Position numbers and translations under genes: made by a program
Notes under the pieces: generated by a model
What the model saw: the letters and a program-made list of their open reading frames with translations, nothing else
Database searches by the model: none
What the model was told of the DNA's origin: nothing
Part shown: in pieces, positions 24,871 through 35,687 of the stretch
Layout: each line of letters starts with the position of its first letter
Numbering within the stretch: position 1 is the stretch's first letter
DNA from: Nymphalis io
Taxonomy: Eukaryota > Arthropoda > Insecta > Lepidoptera > Nymphalidae
DNA length: 64,000 nt
Direction: 5' to 3'
Assembly (NCBI RefSeq): GCF_905147045.1
Contig: NC_065901.1
Span: forward strand, 6,448,001-6,512,000

Positions 24871-25507
24871 TGCCGTGTGCAACGATATGCACGTTAACAT
24901 TGTATATCATCGTAAATTGATCTTGTTTATTTCACGAGTGTGGAATGAAGTGAATTGGTACAGAAGGGCACTGAAAAAATGCTCTCGCTCATATTATTCA
25001 AATATTCCAGTCATTTTCAATTTTCAAGCACATTTTTAGCAACGCAAATATAATTAAATTTTAATATTTTAAATTTTCCAATTATTATGAATATCTTTAC
25101 CTAAATCTTTTTTGTTGTAAAAAATAATAACGCAATTAAACGCGATGTCTGAACATTAAATTTAAAACAGAATTTACAAATACTTAAATAGACTAATCTT
25201 ACTAACTTACGACTAGTTGGAATTTCAGCATTAAATAGTTAAACAAAACGTATGCGATCATCTGAGCGGTAACATGTGTCATAGCATATTTATTTATATG
25301 TTCAGAGGTTCCGGATCCTTATCTTGGCTGTCTAATATGGCAAATATTAATTTTTATTTGTCAGCCTGTTTGATAAGAACAAATAAAAATGAATATGGAA
25401 CAAGACAATAAGAAAAAAATATATAAACTTTGTAAAAATCTATGCATTATCTATCTTTTGTTTTTTTTTTTTTTTTTATATTCGCCGGGAGGGCAAATGA
25501 CTCTACT

Positions 25508-25525
25508 CCACCTGATGGTAAGTGG
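25508..25525 (-). promoter_or_regulatory. conserved 3' UTR stem-loop of the LINE
   Basis: The core CCACCTGATGGTAAGTGG sits between GACTCTACT and AGTAGAGTC, making a ~13-bp stem with one bulge. The same structure recurs in the 3' tails at 19289-19306, 40901-40918, 41051-41068 and 48112-48129, and as a core in the SINE-like repeat (39246-39263). By analogy with other LINE tails I infer that it is the reverse transcriptase recognition site. Confidence 0.55.
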
Positions 25526-25578
25526 TAGTAGAGTCCAAACGCGACGACGGCCAGTACAGACGGGAAAAACGTTCTGCA

Positions 25579-28500
25579 CTAGCCGCCTTCGCCTTGCCGG
25601 CCCGCAAGATGCCTCTTCACGCCTCGTTTGAAGGAACCCGGGTTGTAAGAGGAGGGGAACACGTGAGCTGGTAAGGAATTCCATTTTTTGGAAGTGCGAC
25701 AAAGAAAGGAGTTGCAAAATTTCTTTGTTCGCGATGGAATTGATGTCACAGTTAGGCGGTGACATCGAGAACCAGCTCGCGTGGACTGAAGAAGGAAGGG
25801 GGAAGCAGGAATTAGAGAGAATAATTCCTCAGAGCACTCGCCGTGATACAGTCGATAGAAAGCGCTCAGTGCTGCTATCTCACGACGCAACTGTAAAGGT
25901 TCAAGGGTGTTTGTGACCTTTACGTCGCCAATAATGCGTACGGCACGTCGCTGCAACCGGTCCAAGGCCTCAAGTAGGTACTTAGCGGAGCCATCCCAAA
26001 GGTGCGAGCAATATTCCACGCAAGACCGTACCTGTGTTTTGTACAGCAGGCACAGTTGTTGTGGCGTGAAAAAGCGCCGCACCTTGTTCAGAACTCCGAG
26101 TTTCCGTGAAGCTGTTTTTATAACATCGAGGCCGATGTAATCCCTTGGACTAAGGTCGCAGCGAACGTCAATCCCCAGCATGGCGATTTTGCTTTGCATC
26201 ACCAGCGGAGTACCACAGAGGGTGGGAAGAGGGGAAAATGTTGACTTTTTCGCCGTGAGAGCGCATACCTGTGTTTTCTTGGCATTAAACTCAACAAGAT
26301 TATCAGAGCCCCATTTGGCGATGAGCTCTAACGTCCTATCGAGTTCAATGACAAGATTCTCCCGCCTCTCCTCAGTTTCCGCCCGCCCAGCCACTGCGCG
26401 TCCGTGGTATCCACCATGCACTGTACTATCATCTGCATAGCAATGTATGTTCCCAAGGGAGAGCATATCATTGATATGCAAAAGAAAGAGTGTGGGAGAT
26501 AGCACAGATCCCTGGGGGATCCCAGCATTCACTACATAGAATTGTGAAGCGCAACCATCTACTAAAACACGAAGGCTACGCTTGTTTAGGAAGCTGGCAA
26601 TCCAGGTGCATAGCTGAGCAGGCAGACCATATACCGGTAGCTTGGAGAGAAGACTTCTGTGCCAGATCCTGTCGAAAGCCTTGGAGATATCAAGGCTGAC
26701 AGCCAACGATTCTCCATGCTTGTCGATAGCTTCACCCCAGAGGTGTGTTACGTACGCTAGAAGATCACCTGTGGACCGTTTTGGTCGAAACCCGTACTGA
26801 CGATTATTAATCAGACAGTGATCTTCTAGGTAATGGATCAGTTGGTTGTTTAAAATCCGTTCCATCACCTTACAAAGTACTGAGGTGATAGCTATTGGCC
26901 GATAATTTGCCGGGTCAGACCGATCCCCTTTTTTGGGAACCGCTTGCACATTAGCTCTTCTCCAAGCCTCCGGCACACTTCCCGAAGAGAGAGAAAGTTG
27001 GAACAGGCGCGTTAACACAGGAGACAGCTCCGCTGCGCACTTCTTCAGCACTATGGCTGGTATTCCATCGGGACCGCTAGCTTTCCGTACATCAAGTGAT
27101 TGCAGCTCCGCACGCACATCACGTTGCCTGATTTTAATGTCAGGCATCGTATGGCCACAGGCAGGTATTGTAGGTGGCAGTGCACTACAATCATCGATGA
27201 CGGAATTGTCGGCAAAGAGTTTAGCCAAGAGATCAGCTTTCCGTACATCAAGTGATTGCAGCTCCGCACGCACATCACGTTGCGTGATTTTAATGTCAGG
27301 CATCGTATGGCCACATGCAGGTATTGTAGGTGGCAGTGCACTACAATCATCGATGACGGAATTGTCGGCAAAGAGTTTAGCCAGGAGATCAGCTTGCTCT
27401 TGCGGACTGTGAGCTAGCGATCCGTCCGGATTTCTGAGCGGTGGCAGCGAAGGTTGGCAGAAATTGTTTTGCACAGACTTGGTCAGACGCCAGAAGCTAC
27501 GGGAGCCCCTAGGATGCGAAACAAGGTCATGACCAATCTGTACAATGCGCTGTGCATCCGCTCTCGTGTATGCCTTCCTACAGGACTTGGAATTTTTATT
27601 ATAGTTTGCTTTCAGTGAGTCAATGTTAGATGCCCCGCTAATACAGCCGTTGATCCACTTGCGATATGCCGCCTGCTTAGACGATACAGCATCGGCACAT
27701 TCACGAGTGAACCAACGGTTACGCGTACTCCTACTGACGAGATCTGAGCTAGGAATGTAGTATTCCATTCCCAGCATGATCTCGCCAGCAACAGCAGCGG
27801 CACTAGCTGTCGGGTCATTCCCACTGAAGCAACGTTCCTTCCAAGGGACCGACGCATAGTAATCGCGCATACCGTCCCAATCCGCCGACTTATAGTGCCA
27901 AACGCGACGTTTGCATACCGCTAGTGGCGGCAGCTTGGCCTGTGGCACTCTGGTAGAAATAAGGCTGTGATCCGAAGAGCCAAGAGGAGCCTGAACCACA
28001 ACCTGATATTCCACCGGGTGAGAAGTCAGCAGAAGGTCCAGTAGAGAAGGTGCTTGCCCATCAATGTCTGGGATCCTGGTGGGCTGATCAACCAGTTGGG
28101 TCAAGTCATGTGTGAGAGCAAAAGCATGAGCAGTCCTTTCAGCATGGTCAGTTTTGAGGGATTTCAACCAGGATTCGTGGTGAGCATTAAAATCCCCCAA
28201 AAACACCAATTCCGCGTTAGGAAATTGCTCTTGCGCAGCATCTGCCACCCGACTAAGATGGTCAAATAATCGGCTTGTCTCCAAGTCACCATTGTGGGAT
28301 CTGTAGAGGCACACGTAGACTCGGCTCTGACGAACCAGGTCCACACGTACCACCAACATGGAGAAGGAGGGGTCCTCCAAACAGCGCAGTCGGTGACAGC
28401 AAACATCCGTCCTGACGAACAAGCATACTCCGGCTTTCGCTTTGAAGGATTCTTCAAGCGTGTAGCCGGGATAATTAAGGTAGCTGGTATCGGCAGGACG

Positions 28501-28863
28501 GAGTATTTGTGTCTCCGTGAGAAACAACATTGCTGGCCGTGCTGTCTCGAGATGGTGGTGGACAGCGTTGAGGTTAGTGTGGAGTCCTCGGATGTTAGAG
28601 AACTCGAACTCAAACAGCGAGGGTATGGTGGTGGTGTGCACCGCTGTACGACCGTTATTTCTTTTTTGTTGCGCGATTTGGGAAAAAAGAAATGGAAAAG
28701 AGACGTGAAGCGAGCGATGTATTGCGACGATAGGGATGGGCAAAGTGTGGAGGCGTGTTTCCCCGAGTGATTGCCAAAAGGAAAAATACACTGACCCGCC
28801 AGACGGAAGGGCCCCCGAACCCCCCCGGAAGTGGTCGCCGGGACCCCACCTACCGGTCACCAA
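25579..28863 (-). CDS. LINE ORF2: AP-type endonuclease and reverse transcriptase
   Basis: An open frame of 1094 codons. The N-terminal ~90 residues are not recognisable. The apurinic-like endonuclease follows (about 90-310): FSNIRGLH, LFLTETQ, FLGDFNAHHESW and GSSDHSLIS, so the catalytic Asn, Glu, Asp/Asn and Asp-His are present. A linker then contains a 52-residue tandem duplication. The RT (about 590-870) has NYRPIAITSVLCKVMERI, YGFRPKRSTGDLL, SKAFDRIWH, IPQGSVLSPTLFLLHIND and the YADD box. The C-terminal domain ends with WNSLPAHVFPSSYNPGSFKR. The listed start is a TTG directly after an in-frame TAA. The first in-frame ATG lies only at about residue 110, inside the endonuclease, so how translation begins is unclear. 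Apart from that and the duplication it looks intact. Confidence 0.9.
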   Translation of the reverse strand: MVTGRWGPGDHFRGGSGALPSGGSVYFSFWQSLGETRLHTLPIPIVAIHRSLHVSFPFLFSQIAQQKRNNGRTAVHTTTIPSLFEFEFSNIRGLHTNLNAVHHHLETARPAMLFLTETQILRPADTSYLNYPGYTLEESFKAKAGVCLFVRTDVCCHRLRCLEDPSFSMLVVRVDLVRQSRVYVCLYRSHNGDLETSRLFDHLSRVADAAQEQFPNAELVFLGDFNAHHESWLKSLKTDHAERTAHAFALTHDLTQLVDQPTRIPDIDGQAPSLLDLLLTSHPVEYQVVVQAPLGSSDHSLISTRVPQAKLPPLAVCKRRVWHYKSADWDGMRDYYASVPWKERCFSGNDPTASAAAVAGEIMLGMEYYIPSSDLVSRSTRNRWFTRECADAVSSKQAAYRKWINGCISGASNIDSLKANYNKNSKSCRKAYTRADAQRIVQIGHDLVSHPRGSRSFWRLTKSVQNNFCQPSLPPLRNPDGSLAHSPQEQADLLAKLFADNSVIDDCSALPPTIPACGHTMPDIKITQRDVRAELQSLDVRKADLLAKLFADNSVIDDCSALPPTIPACGHTMPDIKIRQRDVRAELQSLDVRKASGPDGIPAIVLKKCAAELSPVLTRLFQLSLSSGSVPEAWRRANVQAVPKKGDRSDPANYRPIAITSVLCKVMERILNNQLIHYLEDHCLINNRQYGFRPKRSTGDLLAYVTHLWGEAIDKHGESLAVSLDISKAFDRIWHRSLLSKLPVYGLPAQLCTWIASFLNKRSLRVLVDGCASQFYVVNAGIPQGSVLSPTLFLLHINDMLSLGNIHCYADDSTVHGGYHGRAVAGRAETEERRENLVIELDRTLELIAKWGSDNLVEFNAKKTQVCALTAKKSTFSPLPTLCGTPLVMQSKIAMLGIDVRCDLSPRDYIGLDVIKTASRKLGVLNKVRRFFTPQQLCLLYKTQVRSCVEYCSHLWDGSAKYLLEALDRLQRRAVRIIGDVKVTNTLEPLQLRREIAALSAFYRLYHGECSEELFSLIPASPFLLQSTRAGSRCHRLTVTSIPSRTKKFCNSFLCRTSKKWNSLPAHVFPSSYNPGSFKRGVKRHLAGRQGEGG
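27079..27390 (-). repeat. 156-bp in-frame tandem duplication inside LINE ORF2
   Basis: 27079-27234 and 27235-27390 are direct tandem copies differing at about three positions. The boundary sequence AGCTT occurs at 27079, 27235 and 27391, giving an exact 156-bp (52-codon) period. The repeated peptide starts ADLLAKLFADNSVIDDCSAL and lies between endonuclease and RT. Copy B has the segment once. Confidence 0.95.
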
Positions 28864-29295
28864 CCGGCACGACGGTCCACCCCGAGATTATGCGTGGCCT
28901 GGTGGGGCAGCCTCACGAGCTGGTTAGGCACGCTCGGGCCCCTGTACTATGCCACGGGCGGCCAGCGGAACAGCCGTTTCTTCGGGTCTCCCTGTCCGGC
29001 AGGTCAATACAGTTTCCCCCGGCATTGGTTCAACAGCCGTCTCCAATCGGACCAACACCCATCGCGGCAATACTCGCTCGGGCTCTGGCTGTACGCTGGC
29101 TGACCTCGAAACGCGGCTGCAAGCCACTTCACGAGTTTTTCACCATGCGTACGGTGGTAACAAGCCAGGCGGATGTTAGCATCCTACCACCAGATGAGCA
29201 GATGGTCGCTCAGATATCCCTTAGTCGCCTCTTACGACACCCATGGAAAAGAGAGGGGCAGTGAAATGTATTCTTTTTCCGTCACTGCACGGATA

Positions 29296-31086
29296 AATTT
29301 AATTAAATTTTATTAAAAATTGTTTGGTTGATCCCGTTAGTCTCAGGAATTACTGATTTGAATTGATAAAATATTTTTATGTTTGATTGCTAATTTATCG
29401 ACGTAAGCTTTAGGCTATATAATGCTAAGCTACGACCAATAAGAGCGAAGCATCAATGAAAAATGTTGCAAAAACGGAAAAATTTATTTCTTTTGAGAGC
29501 TTAAGCTGCGTGCGCTGCGTAAATGGGTAAAGTTACGCAACAATCATGTTCCTTTTCAAAAGTTCTAAAAAAAGTCCGTGATAGCATATGTCTATCTTTT
29601 AAGGTAATAAGTCTCACTGTAACCTTTTTTATGGTTATCAAATTTGTTCTAAAATATAGCATTATTATTTCAGAATTGTTTTTATTAAATAGAAAAAAGA
29701 GAAAATAAAGATCTTATCAAATGTGTGGCTGGGGGGGGGGGGGATGTTTGATTGGCGTGGTTGCGAAGCCGTATTAATTGTTATACTTTTTATATAAATA
29801 AGTTTTTTTTTATTTCCAAATGTTTTTTAATAATTCTTACCTAAGTAAGTAGGTAGGTACTTAGCATTCAACATAGGTACTTACCGAGGTATATAATTTT
29901 ATTTTGTAGTACTTTTCTATTGATTTTTTTTGGCCCCTTATCAACTAAACACTAAGTATATAAGTTTTACTAATTTTTGTAACGTTTGTATTTTTTCCTT
30001 TTTAAGTCGGTATAATATTATTATAACCTATAAATATGCTTAGTTTACAATCCTTCTAATCTTACTAAGCTATTAATTTACTGTCTATACTAACATAATA
30101 AAGAGGTAAAATTTAATTTTTTGTATATTTGTTTGTAATGGATAAATTAAAAACATCTAAACCGATTTTAAAAAATTTTCATCAACATAAAGATACAGCG
30201 AGCTACAGAATAACATGAAAATTCCTATGAAAATTGTAATAATGTAACCTAATGTATATTTTTTTTCCTTTAAAAGTCATTATTTGCCGAGCGCTGCAAA
30301 AAGTATTGATGATAGCTAAAATAATGTATTACATGTTTATAGTACTCATTATTACCTACATAAAAAACCCACACAGCTATATATCGGGTTAAAGAAACTT
30401 TATTCTTATCAAGAAACACATTCACTAACATGAGAACATAATATTACTACAACAATTAGGAAGATGAGCTTATTTTTTTATGATCTCAAAAAATCATATT
30501 AAAATATAAAAAATACTAGTGAATTTTTTTTAGGATATCTGCAAAAATGAATTTTTTAGGAAATTTTTAAATTTACGAGTTCTTAAATTCTTTTCTCGAG
30601 CGACCGATCGACTCGTGACTTCACATCGCCCAATGTCGCTCGCTTGCCCATACAATTTCGCCTAAATTTTCGCGTTATTCTTGATTTTATTTATATTTCG
30701 GTTAGTATATAAAAAAAACTTTCATATATTTATCATACAGTACCATAGCATACTAATTTAACAAATAGAACTCGGGAAAATATTTTTTCTATATGTATTT
30801 ATTAACAAAAACAAGTAGAAATTTCGTCGTGATGAGCATTTTAATAACTACTAAGGTACTCAACCTTAGTCGTGAAATTTGTCGTATTTATAAGTTTTTA
30901 GTTTTAGGATCAAACATTTAATTTGTACAGGCTAGTTATATTCGTTTAGTATAAACATAATTCAGAATTTCAGAATGTTCGTAATAACCGCGCTAATATT
31001 TGTCGGGAACATGTCGATGAGTATAAACTTTTGTCTGAAATAACAAGGTTTTAGTAACCAAAGCCTGAGATTGGAGCCAACCAAAC
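29296..31086. other. intronic stretch with no recognised feature
   Basis: AT-rich with no coding signal I can support. A G homopolymer near 29731-29744 stands out. A moderately GC-rich patch at 30590-30665 is unassigned. Confidence 0.5.
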
Positions 31087-32545
31087 TTTTTTTTTCTCGC
31101 AGTGGAAACCTTCTGAAAGGTACCCGGGTCCCATGGGGGTGGAACCGGGTTATGTGGGATTCTTACCCATTAAAATCACTGCGATGGCCGTCCTTAGCAC
31201 GGATCGGAGATGCTGCGGGATCGTGTTGATATAACGCATCCGCGGGAAACGCATCCGCGGGAAACGTATCCGCGGGAAACGCATCCACGGGTAACGCATC
31301 CGCGGGAAAGGCTTTGCTCCGCTCTTGGCTCGGCGGAGCTCTCCTTAGGGGGCGAAGATAATCTCACCCCCCCGCACTCCTTGCTTGTGCGTATGGCAGA
31401 GAGAGGCCATCCTGGCTGCCGTCCTCCTCAGGGCCGTCTGAAATAGGACACGCAAGGCCCCCACCTCACGCATCCACGGCCCCAGGGTTACGCCCTATCT
31501 TTTAAGCCCCGGGGTCTGGGCTATGAGATGGCCGAGACGATGCCGTCGTCGTCTCCACCGAGCAGGATCAGCCCTTTCCCGTTCCCGCTCCGCCGTCTCC
31601 TTCTGGACCATGACGGTCTCACAGATGGAGGCTACGGCCCTCCACGCCGTTTCCCTGCGAAGCATCGCCGACACGATTGCTCACAGGGACAGGTCTTGTC
31701 CGACTTTACGGACCAGGATCTCCCTCTCCACACTCCACGCGGGGCACACCTCCGACGTATGCTGAGCGGTGTCCCGGTCCGCGCTAGAGTGGTGACACAT
31801 CGCCGTTGATTTGCGTCCAATCTTGCACAGGCATTCTCCAAAACAACCGTGACCGGTCATTATCTGCGTGAGTCGGAAGGTGTCTCGTCGCTTTCGTCTC
31901 ATCCAGGTTTCGAAGGCTAGCAGGATCGCTCCAACGACGCGTTTGCGTGCGTACCGTTCTTCACAGAGACGGTCGCGCCACGTCGCTAGAGCCCTCCGGT
32001 GTACGAACGCCTCGAGCGCACTCGAAGAGGGCGCGCTTTCACTGTTCTGGCGGAGGATGCGGGTCTGTCGGTATAATATCCAAGGGCGGAAAGCGTGCTA
32101 GGACGGTTGCCGTCTCGTAGGATATCGTGCGATATCCCCACACTATGCGGATGGCCACTCTCCACTGTGAAGTTTGGATCTTAGTCCTGCAGCGGCGGAC
32201 GCCCGATAGCCTGCGAGACCAAACGGGTACCCTGTAGAGGGCCATCGATCGCACGACACCGGCATAGAGACGGCAAACTTCTTCCCTCGGTCCCCGGAGA
32301 TTGGGCAGCAGTCTGTGCATGGCACCCGCTATCTTTTAGATGCGAGGGGCTAGACGCTTGAAGTTCTCCTCGAAACCCCGGTGACCATCCAGGGTTAGGC
32401 CCAGGTATTTCAAACTAACTTGATACAACTCAACCCCAATACGACACACGTGAGTACGACGAGTTCTAAAATGACACCTTTTGCCCGTGATGACTTCTAA
32501 AATGACCGTTCCCTTATTTTGAGAATACCGCCTCGCTACCAAATC
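31087..32545 (-). pseudogene. R1-clade LINE relic (RT end and C-terminal zinc finger)
   Basis: Minus-strand frames at 32542-32336, 32325-32039 and 31902-31632 line up as the C-terminal part of an R1-type ORF2. Visible pieces are VSLKYLGLTLDGH, then RLYAGVVRSMALYRVPVW, then WGYRTISYETATVLA, and finally FRLTQIMTGHGCFGECLC with the start of a CCHC-like finger (CHHSS...DTAQHTSEVCPAW, second Cys replaced). Several frameshifts separate them. The GC-rich 3' UTR ends at a T run (31087-31095, the poly(A) tail). Confidence 0.8.
31235..31309. repeat. 15-bp tandem repeat, five units
   Basis: Five consecutive units of CGCATCCGCGGGAAA at 31235, 31250, 31265, 31280 and 31295. Units 3 and 4 have one and two substitutions. 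It is GC-rich and lies in the 3' UTR of the R1-like relic. Each unit contains the SacII-like palindrome CCGCGG except the fourth. Confidence 0.95.
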
Positions 32546-32639
32546 CAGTATCAGGACGTTAGGTTCAGCGGTCTATTGGAATGTTAAGCCAAATTAGCCT
32601 CTAAAAGCTTGTGTGCTCATCAAGGTAAGTCAGTACTTC

Positions 32640-33060
32640 ACGTCAGCTCCTCGCCTAAAATTCTACAAGGCGAATACTCAGTCCCAAATGGAGTACTGCT
32701 CTCATCCCTGAGCTGGAGAGATTTTATCACTCTGCATCTTCTATTGCATCTTTTACGGAGAATGCACCGAGGAACTGTTTAGATTAATCCCATGCGCTGA
32801 ATTTCACCACTAGACATTGCATCTATATTCTAAATTCCAGCCATACCATCTCGATGTCCGGAAATCCACTACTACAGCGCTATTTTTAAAGCATTTCCTA
32901 CCATTTCTGCGGAACCATATTACCCGGCGACTTTTCCGAACCGTTATGACATAGAAACCTTCAAGAAAAGTCTAAGCCTACTCATTCCTTTAAGGCCGAC
33001 AACGCACTCCGGTGTTGCTGTCCTTGGACAGTCCTCCTGCTTTTTTGCCCCTTTTACATA
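32640..33060 (+). pseudogene. decayed LINE 3' part
   Basis: Scattered frames on the + strand preserve the style of a lepidopteran LINE C-terminus. Examples are SQMEYCSH, FYGECTEELFRLIPCAEFHH, YHLDVRKSTTTALFLKHFLP and a closing GRQRTP. The corresponding region of copy A has the same motif order (YHGECSEELFSLIPASPF). It is interrupted by many stops and is a different, older family. Confidence 0.6.
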
Positions 33061-33799
33061 AAAAGGTTTCTTCCAGTAACAGATAATTTCATTAAAAGTA
33101 GGCTCCTCACATCGCTATGAGCGCTACCAATGACATGGTATGTTTGCATTCTTCATATTCATCGAGATTGTTACTTTTATTTGCACTTTCATTAGAGGAA
33201 AATTTACAATAATATGCCGCGTCTCTATGTCGTAACTATCGCACCCCAAACTGTTTACATAAAATTAAAATGTAAGAAATGTATATTATATTCCATATAA
33301 TCTATCGAAAGCGGAAAGCACTAGTATCAACATGAAGAATACGGACTTATTGCCGATCACAGTTATGATCAACTGCATTAAAAAAATATTAACATAAACT
33401 GATTAGTTTATAAAAAAAAAGTTTACATGACATATTTTTTTCCCACATGTTATTATAATTGTGTAAATATTATTTTAGTACAAAAAAAATAATATTTTTT
33501 TAAATTTACATCTTCCTAATTGCCCCACAGCGCAGCAAATGCTGCTTTGCTATAAATGATATTATTAATTGATTGAAAAATACAATTTTGAAGAGGGTAT
33601 CTGTGAAAACCTTGCATTATTGTCGATAGACTGGTCTTATCGCAAATACTCGGATTAAGTACAGCTAGGCAGTGGTATGAGTGGGTGAGAATTTATGTAT
33701 TTATTATCATTTATTTTATTTTTTATTGCTACTTTTTATACTATTAAATTGAATAAATTATTTTACATTATTATACAGTTTGTTTCATATTATGTATTT

Positions 33800-35682
33800 G
33801 TGTTATTTTATATTGCTTTGAAAATATATTTTTATTAGTCTCTTAAACTGACGCATAATTTTTGCATCTTTAATATTTTTTGGTAAATTATTAAATCGTT
33901 TTGCTCCGTCAAACATAATATTTTTCTTCCCATAGTTAATAATACGAGGCTTTGATAGTTTTATGTTATTGGCGTTTCTTAATTTCATTCTTTGTGATTG
34001 TTGGTTTTTATTCAATTGTATTTCTGTGTGTATATTTTTATGTAATTTTTTATTAGTATGTAAATAAAGTAATTGTAAGTTTGAGCGACATTCATTATTT
34101 TTGTAAATTTTTTTAGTTCATGTAAAAAAGTCGTAATAAAAAAGTGTTTTTACTAATTTGTTCTGCTTAACTTGTAATTCCGCTAAGTTTGTTTGGGCAG
34201 CTGTACCCCAGATTTCTATTAAATAGTCTAAATGTGATTTGATTAGGGAGTTATAAATCGTATACTTTACTTGGCTTGGAAGACATCTAGTAATATTTCT
34301 TATAACTTAATGATGTTAATTTGCTTTTAATTTTGTCAAGATGTGGTTTCCAAGTTAAGTGGCTATCTAAAATTAATCCTAAGTATTAATCCTAACAAAA
34401 TATTTTAAAAAATTAACCCTATATTAAAACTAAAATATATTAAAACTAAAATTAACCCTAAGTACTTTTCTTCCCCTACTTTATTTATAACTTGATTATT
34501 TAACATTAATGGCTTGTGGTGTGTTAAAACAAATTATATAATTTGTTTTAGTAGTATTTATTATTAGTAGGTTATATCGGAACCAGATATTTAAATTATT
34601 TATGTCTTCTTGGGCTTCTGAAATTATGGTATGGATAGAGTTAACAATAAAACAGAGAGAAGTGTCATCAGTGTAAAGAGTAACGTCACCTTCTAATCCA
34701 GTGTTTTGGATGTTGTTTATATATATATAAGAAATAGCAGGGGTCCCCATTATCGGTCCTTGTGGTAAACCAAACGTTATATTTTTGGGATTGCTTTGTA
34801 TTTTACCAATTTTACCAATATTAACTCAATTAGTGAGATAAGATTTAAAAACGTTATATGCAACTCCTGTTATACCGATGGCCGTTAATTTTTGTAATAA
34901 CAGATTGTAGCGTATAATGTCAAAAGCTTTTTAAGGTCAATACATATTCCTAAGGCTATTTGTTTGTTATCAATACTTTGTTTTAGTTTTGTAATCAAAT
35001 CTGTTGTGGATAGTAGATTTTTATCTAAAACCATACTGTTTATTATACAAGAAATTTTGACTACTTAAATATTCTAAGCGATTATATATAATCCTTTCAT
35101 AATTTTTTAAAGGAATCGGAAAAACCGATATGGGCCGATAATTACTGGGATCGAATTGACTTCCTGTCGAATATTGGCGTAACTTTGGTGATTTTGAGAC
35201 TATTTGGAAATGTTCCATCTTTAAGGTTTTTATTGATACAGCTAGTAATTTCTTCAACTACTAAGTTTGAAATACATTTTAGAGATTTAGTAGATATGCC
35301 ATCTATTCCTGAACTAGTATTGGAATCTTACTTCCGTATGATCCCGGCTACTTTGCTTCCTGTAGTCGGTGTAAGTTGGGTCAGCGTGGTTGTTTTAGAT
35401 GAACGCTTACAATATATCGAATTATTACTGTGATAATGTTTAGGGATTTGATTAGCTAATGCTGATACTACATTTTAAAAAAAGTCGTTGAGGCATTCAC
35501 AGATACCTCTTACGTCCGTTACACATTTGTCTAATATTTGAAGTTTGTTTGGTGCTACGATTGTCTTTGGTTGGTTGGTTATTGGTGAGACTGTTTATTA
35601 AATTCTGCATTTTTTTAGGTTATTCTTGCAATTATTAAAGGCACGAAGATAGAAATTACTTTTATGTTTCTTGTAATTTTAG
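33800..35682 (-). pseudogene. LINE relic: linker, RT and C-terminus
   Basis: Read on the minus strand the linker is visible first (NNLKKMQNLINSLTNNQPKT, then CVTDVRGICECLNDFF, about 35650-35480). The RT start follows (DPSNYRPISVFPIPLKNYERI, NKQYGFR, about 35160-35030). Next come a catalytic box reading YTDD (about 34680) and finally KPRIINYGKKNIMFDGAKRFNNLP near 33960-33880. Frameshifts and a duplicated segment near 34380-34460 break it. No endonuclease domain is present. The YTDD in place of YADD may be ancestral or a mutation. Confidence 0.7.
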
Positions 35683-35687
35683 GGTAC

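Larger units (their letters stand above)
25478..29295 (-). mobile_element. jockey-like LINE, copy A, nearly full length
   Basis: A 3.8-kb non-LTR retrotransposon with one large ORF (endonuclease plus reverse transcriptase), a ~430-bp 5' region and a ~100-bp 3' UTR ending in poly(A) (T run 25461-25477). It shares with copy B (41021-44645) the same 5' boundary, the last common bases being GTCACTGCACGGATA. This suggests a genuine 5' end rather than random truncation. There is no separate ORF1 (gag-like) frame. No clear target-site duplication could be found by eye. Confidence 0.9.

Noticed and set aside
28294..28770. + strand frames opposite the LINE endonuclease
   Set aside because: They are antisense shadows of ORF2; copy B shows the same pattern.
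28755..29264. 169-codon + strand frame over the LINE leader
   Set aside because: It is the antisense of the GC-rich LINE 5' region, occurs likewise at copy B, and has no recognisable domain. A shadow frame is the best explanation.
31523..32101. + strand frames rich in Arg and Ser
   Set aside because: They are shadows of the R1-like relic on the other strand, in a GC-rich region that lacks stops by composition.
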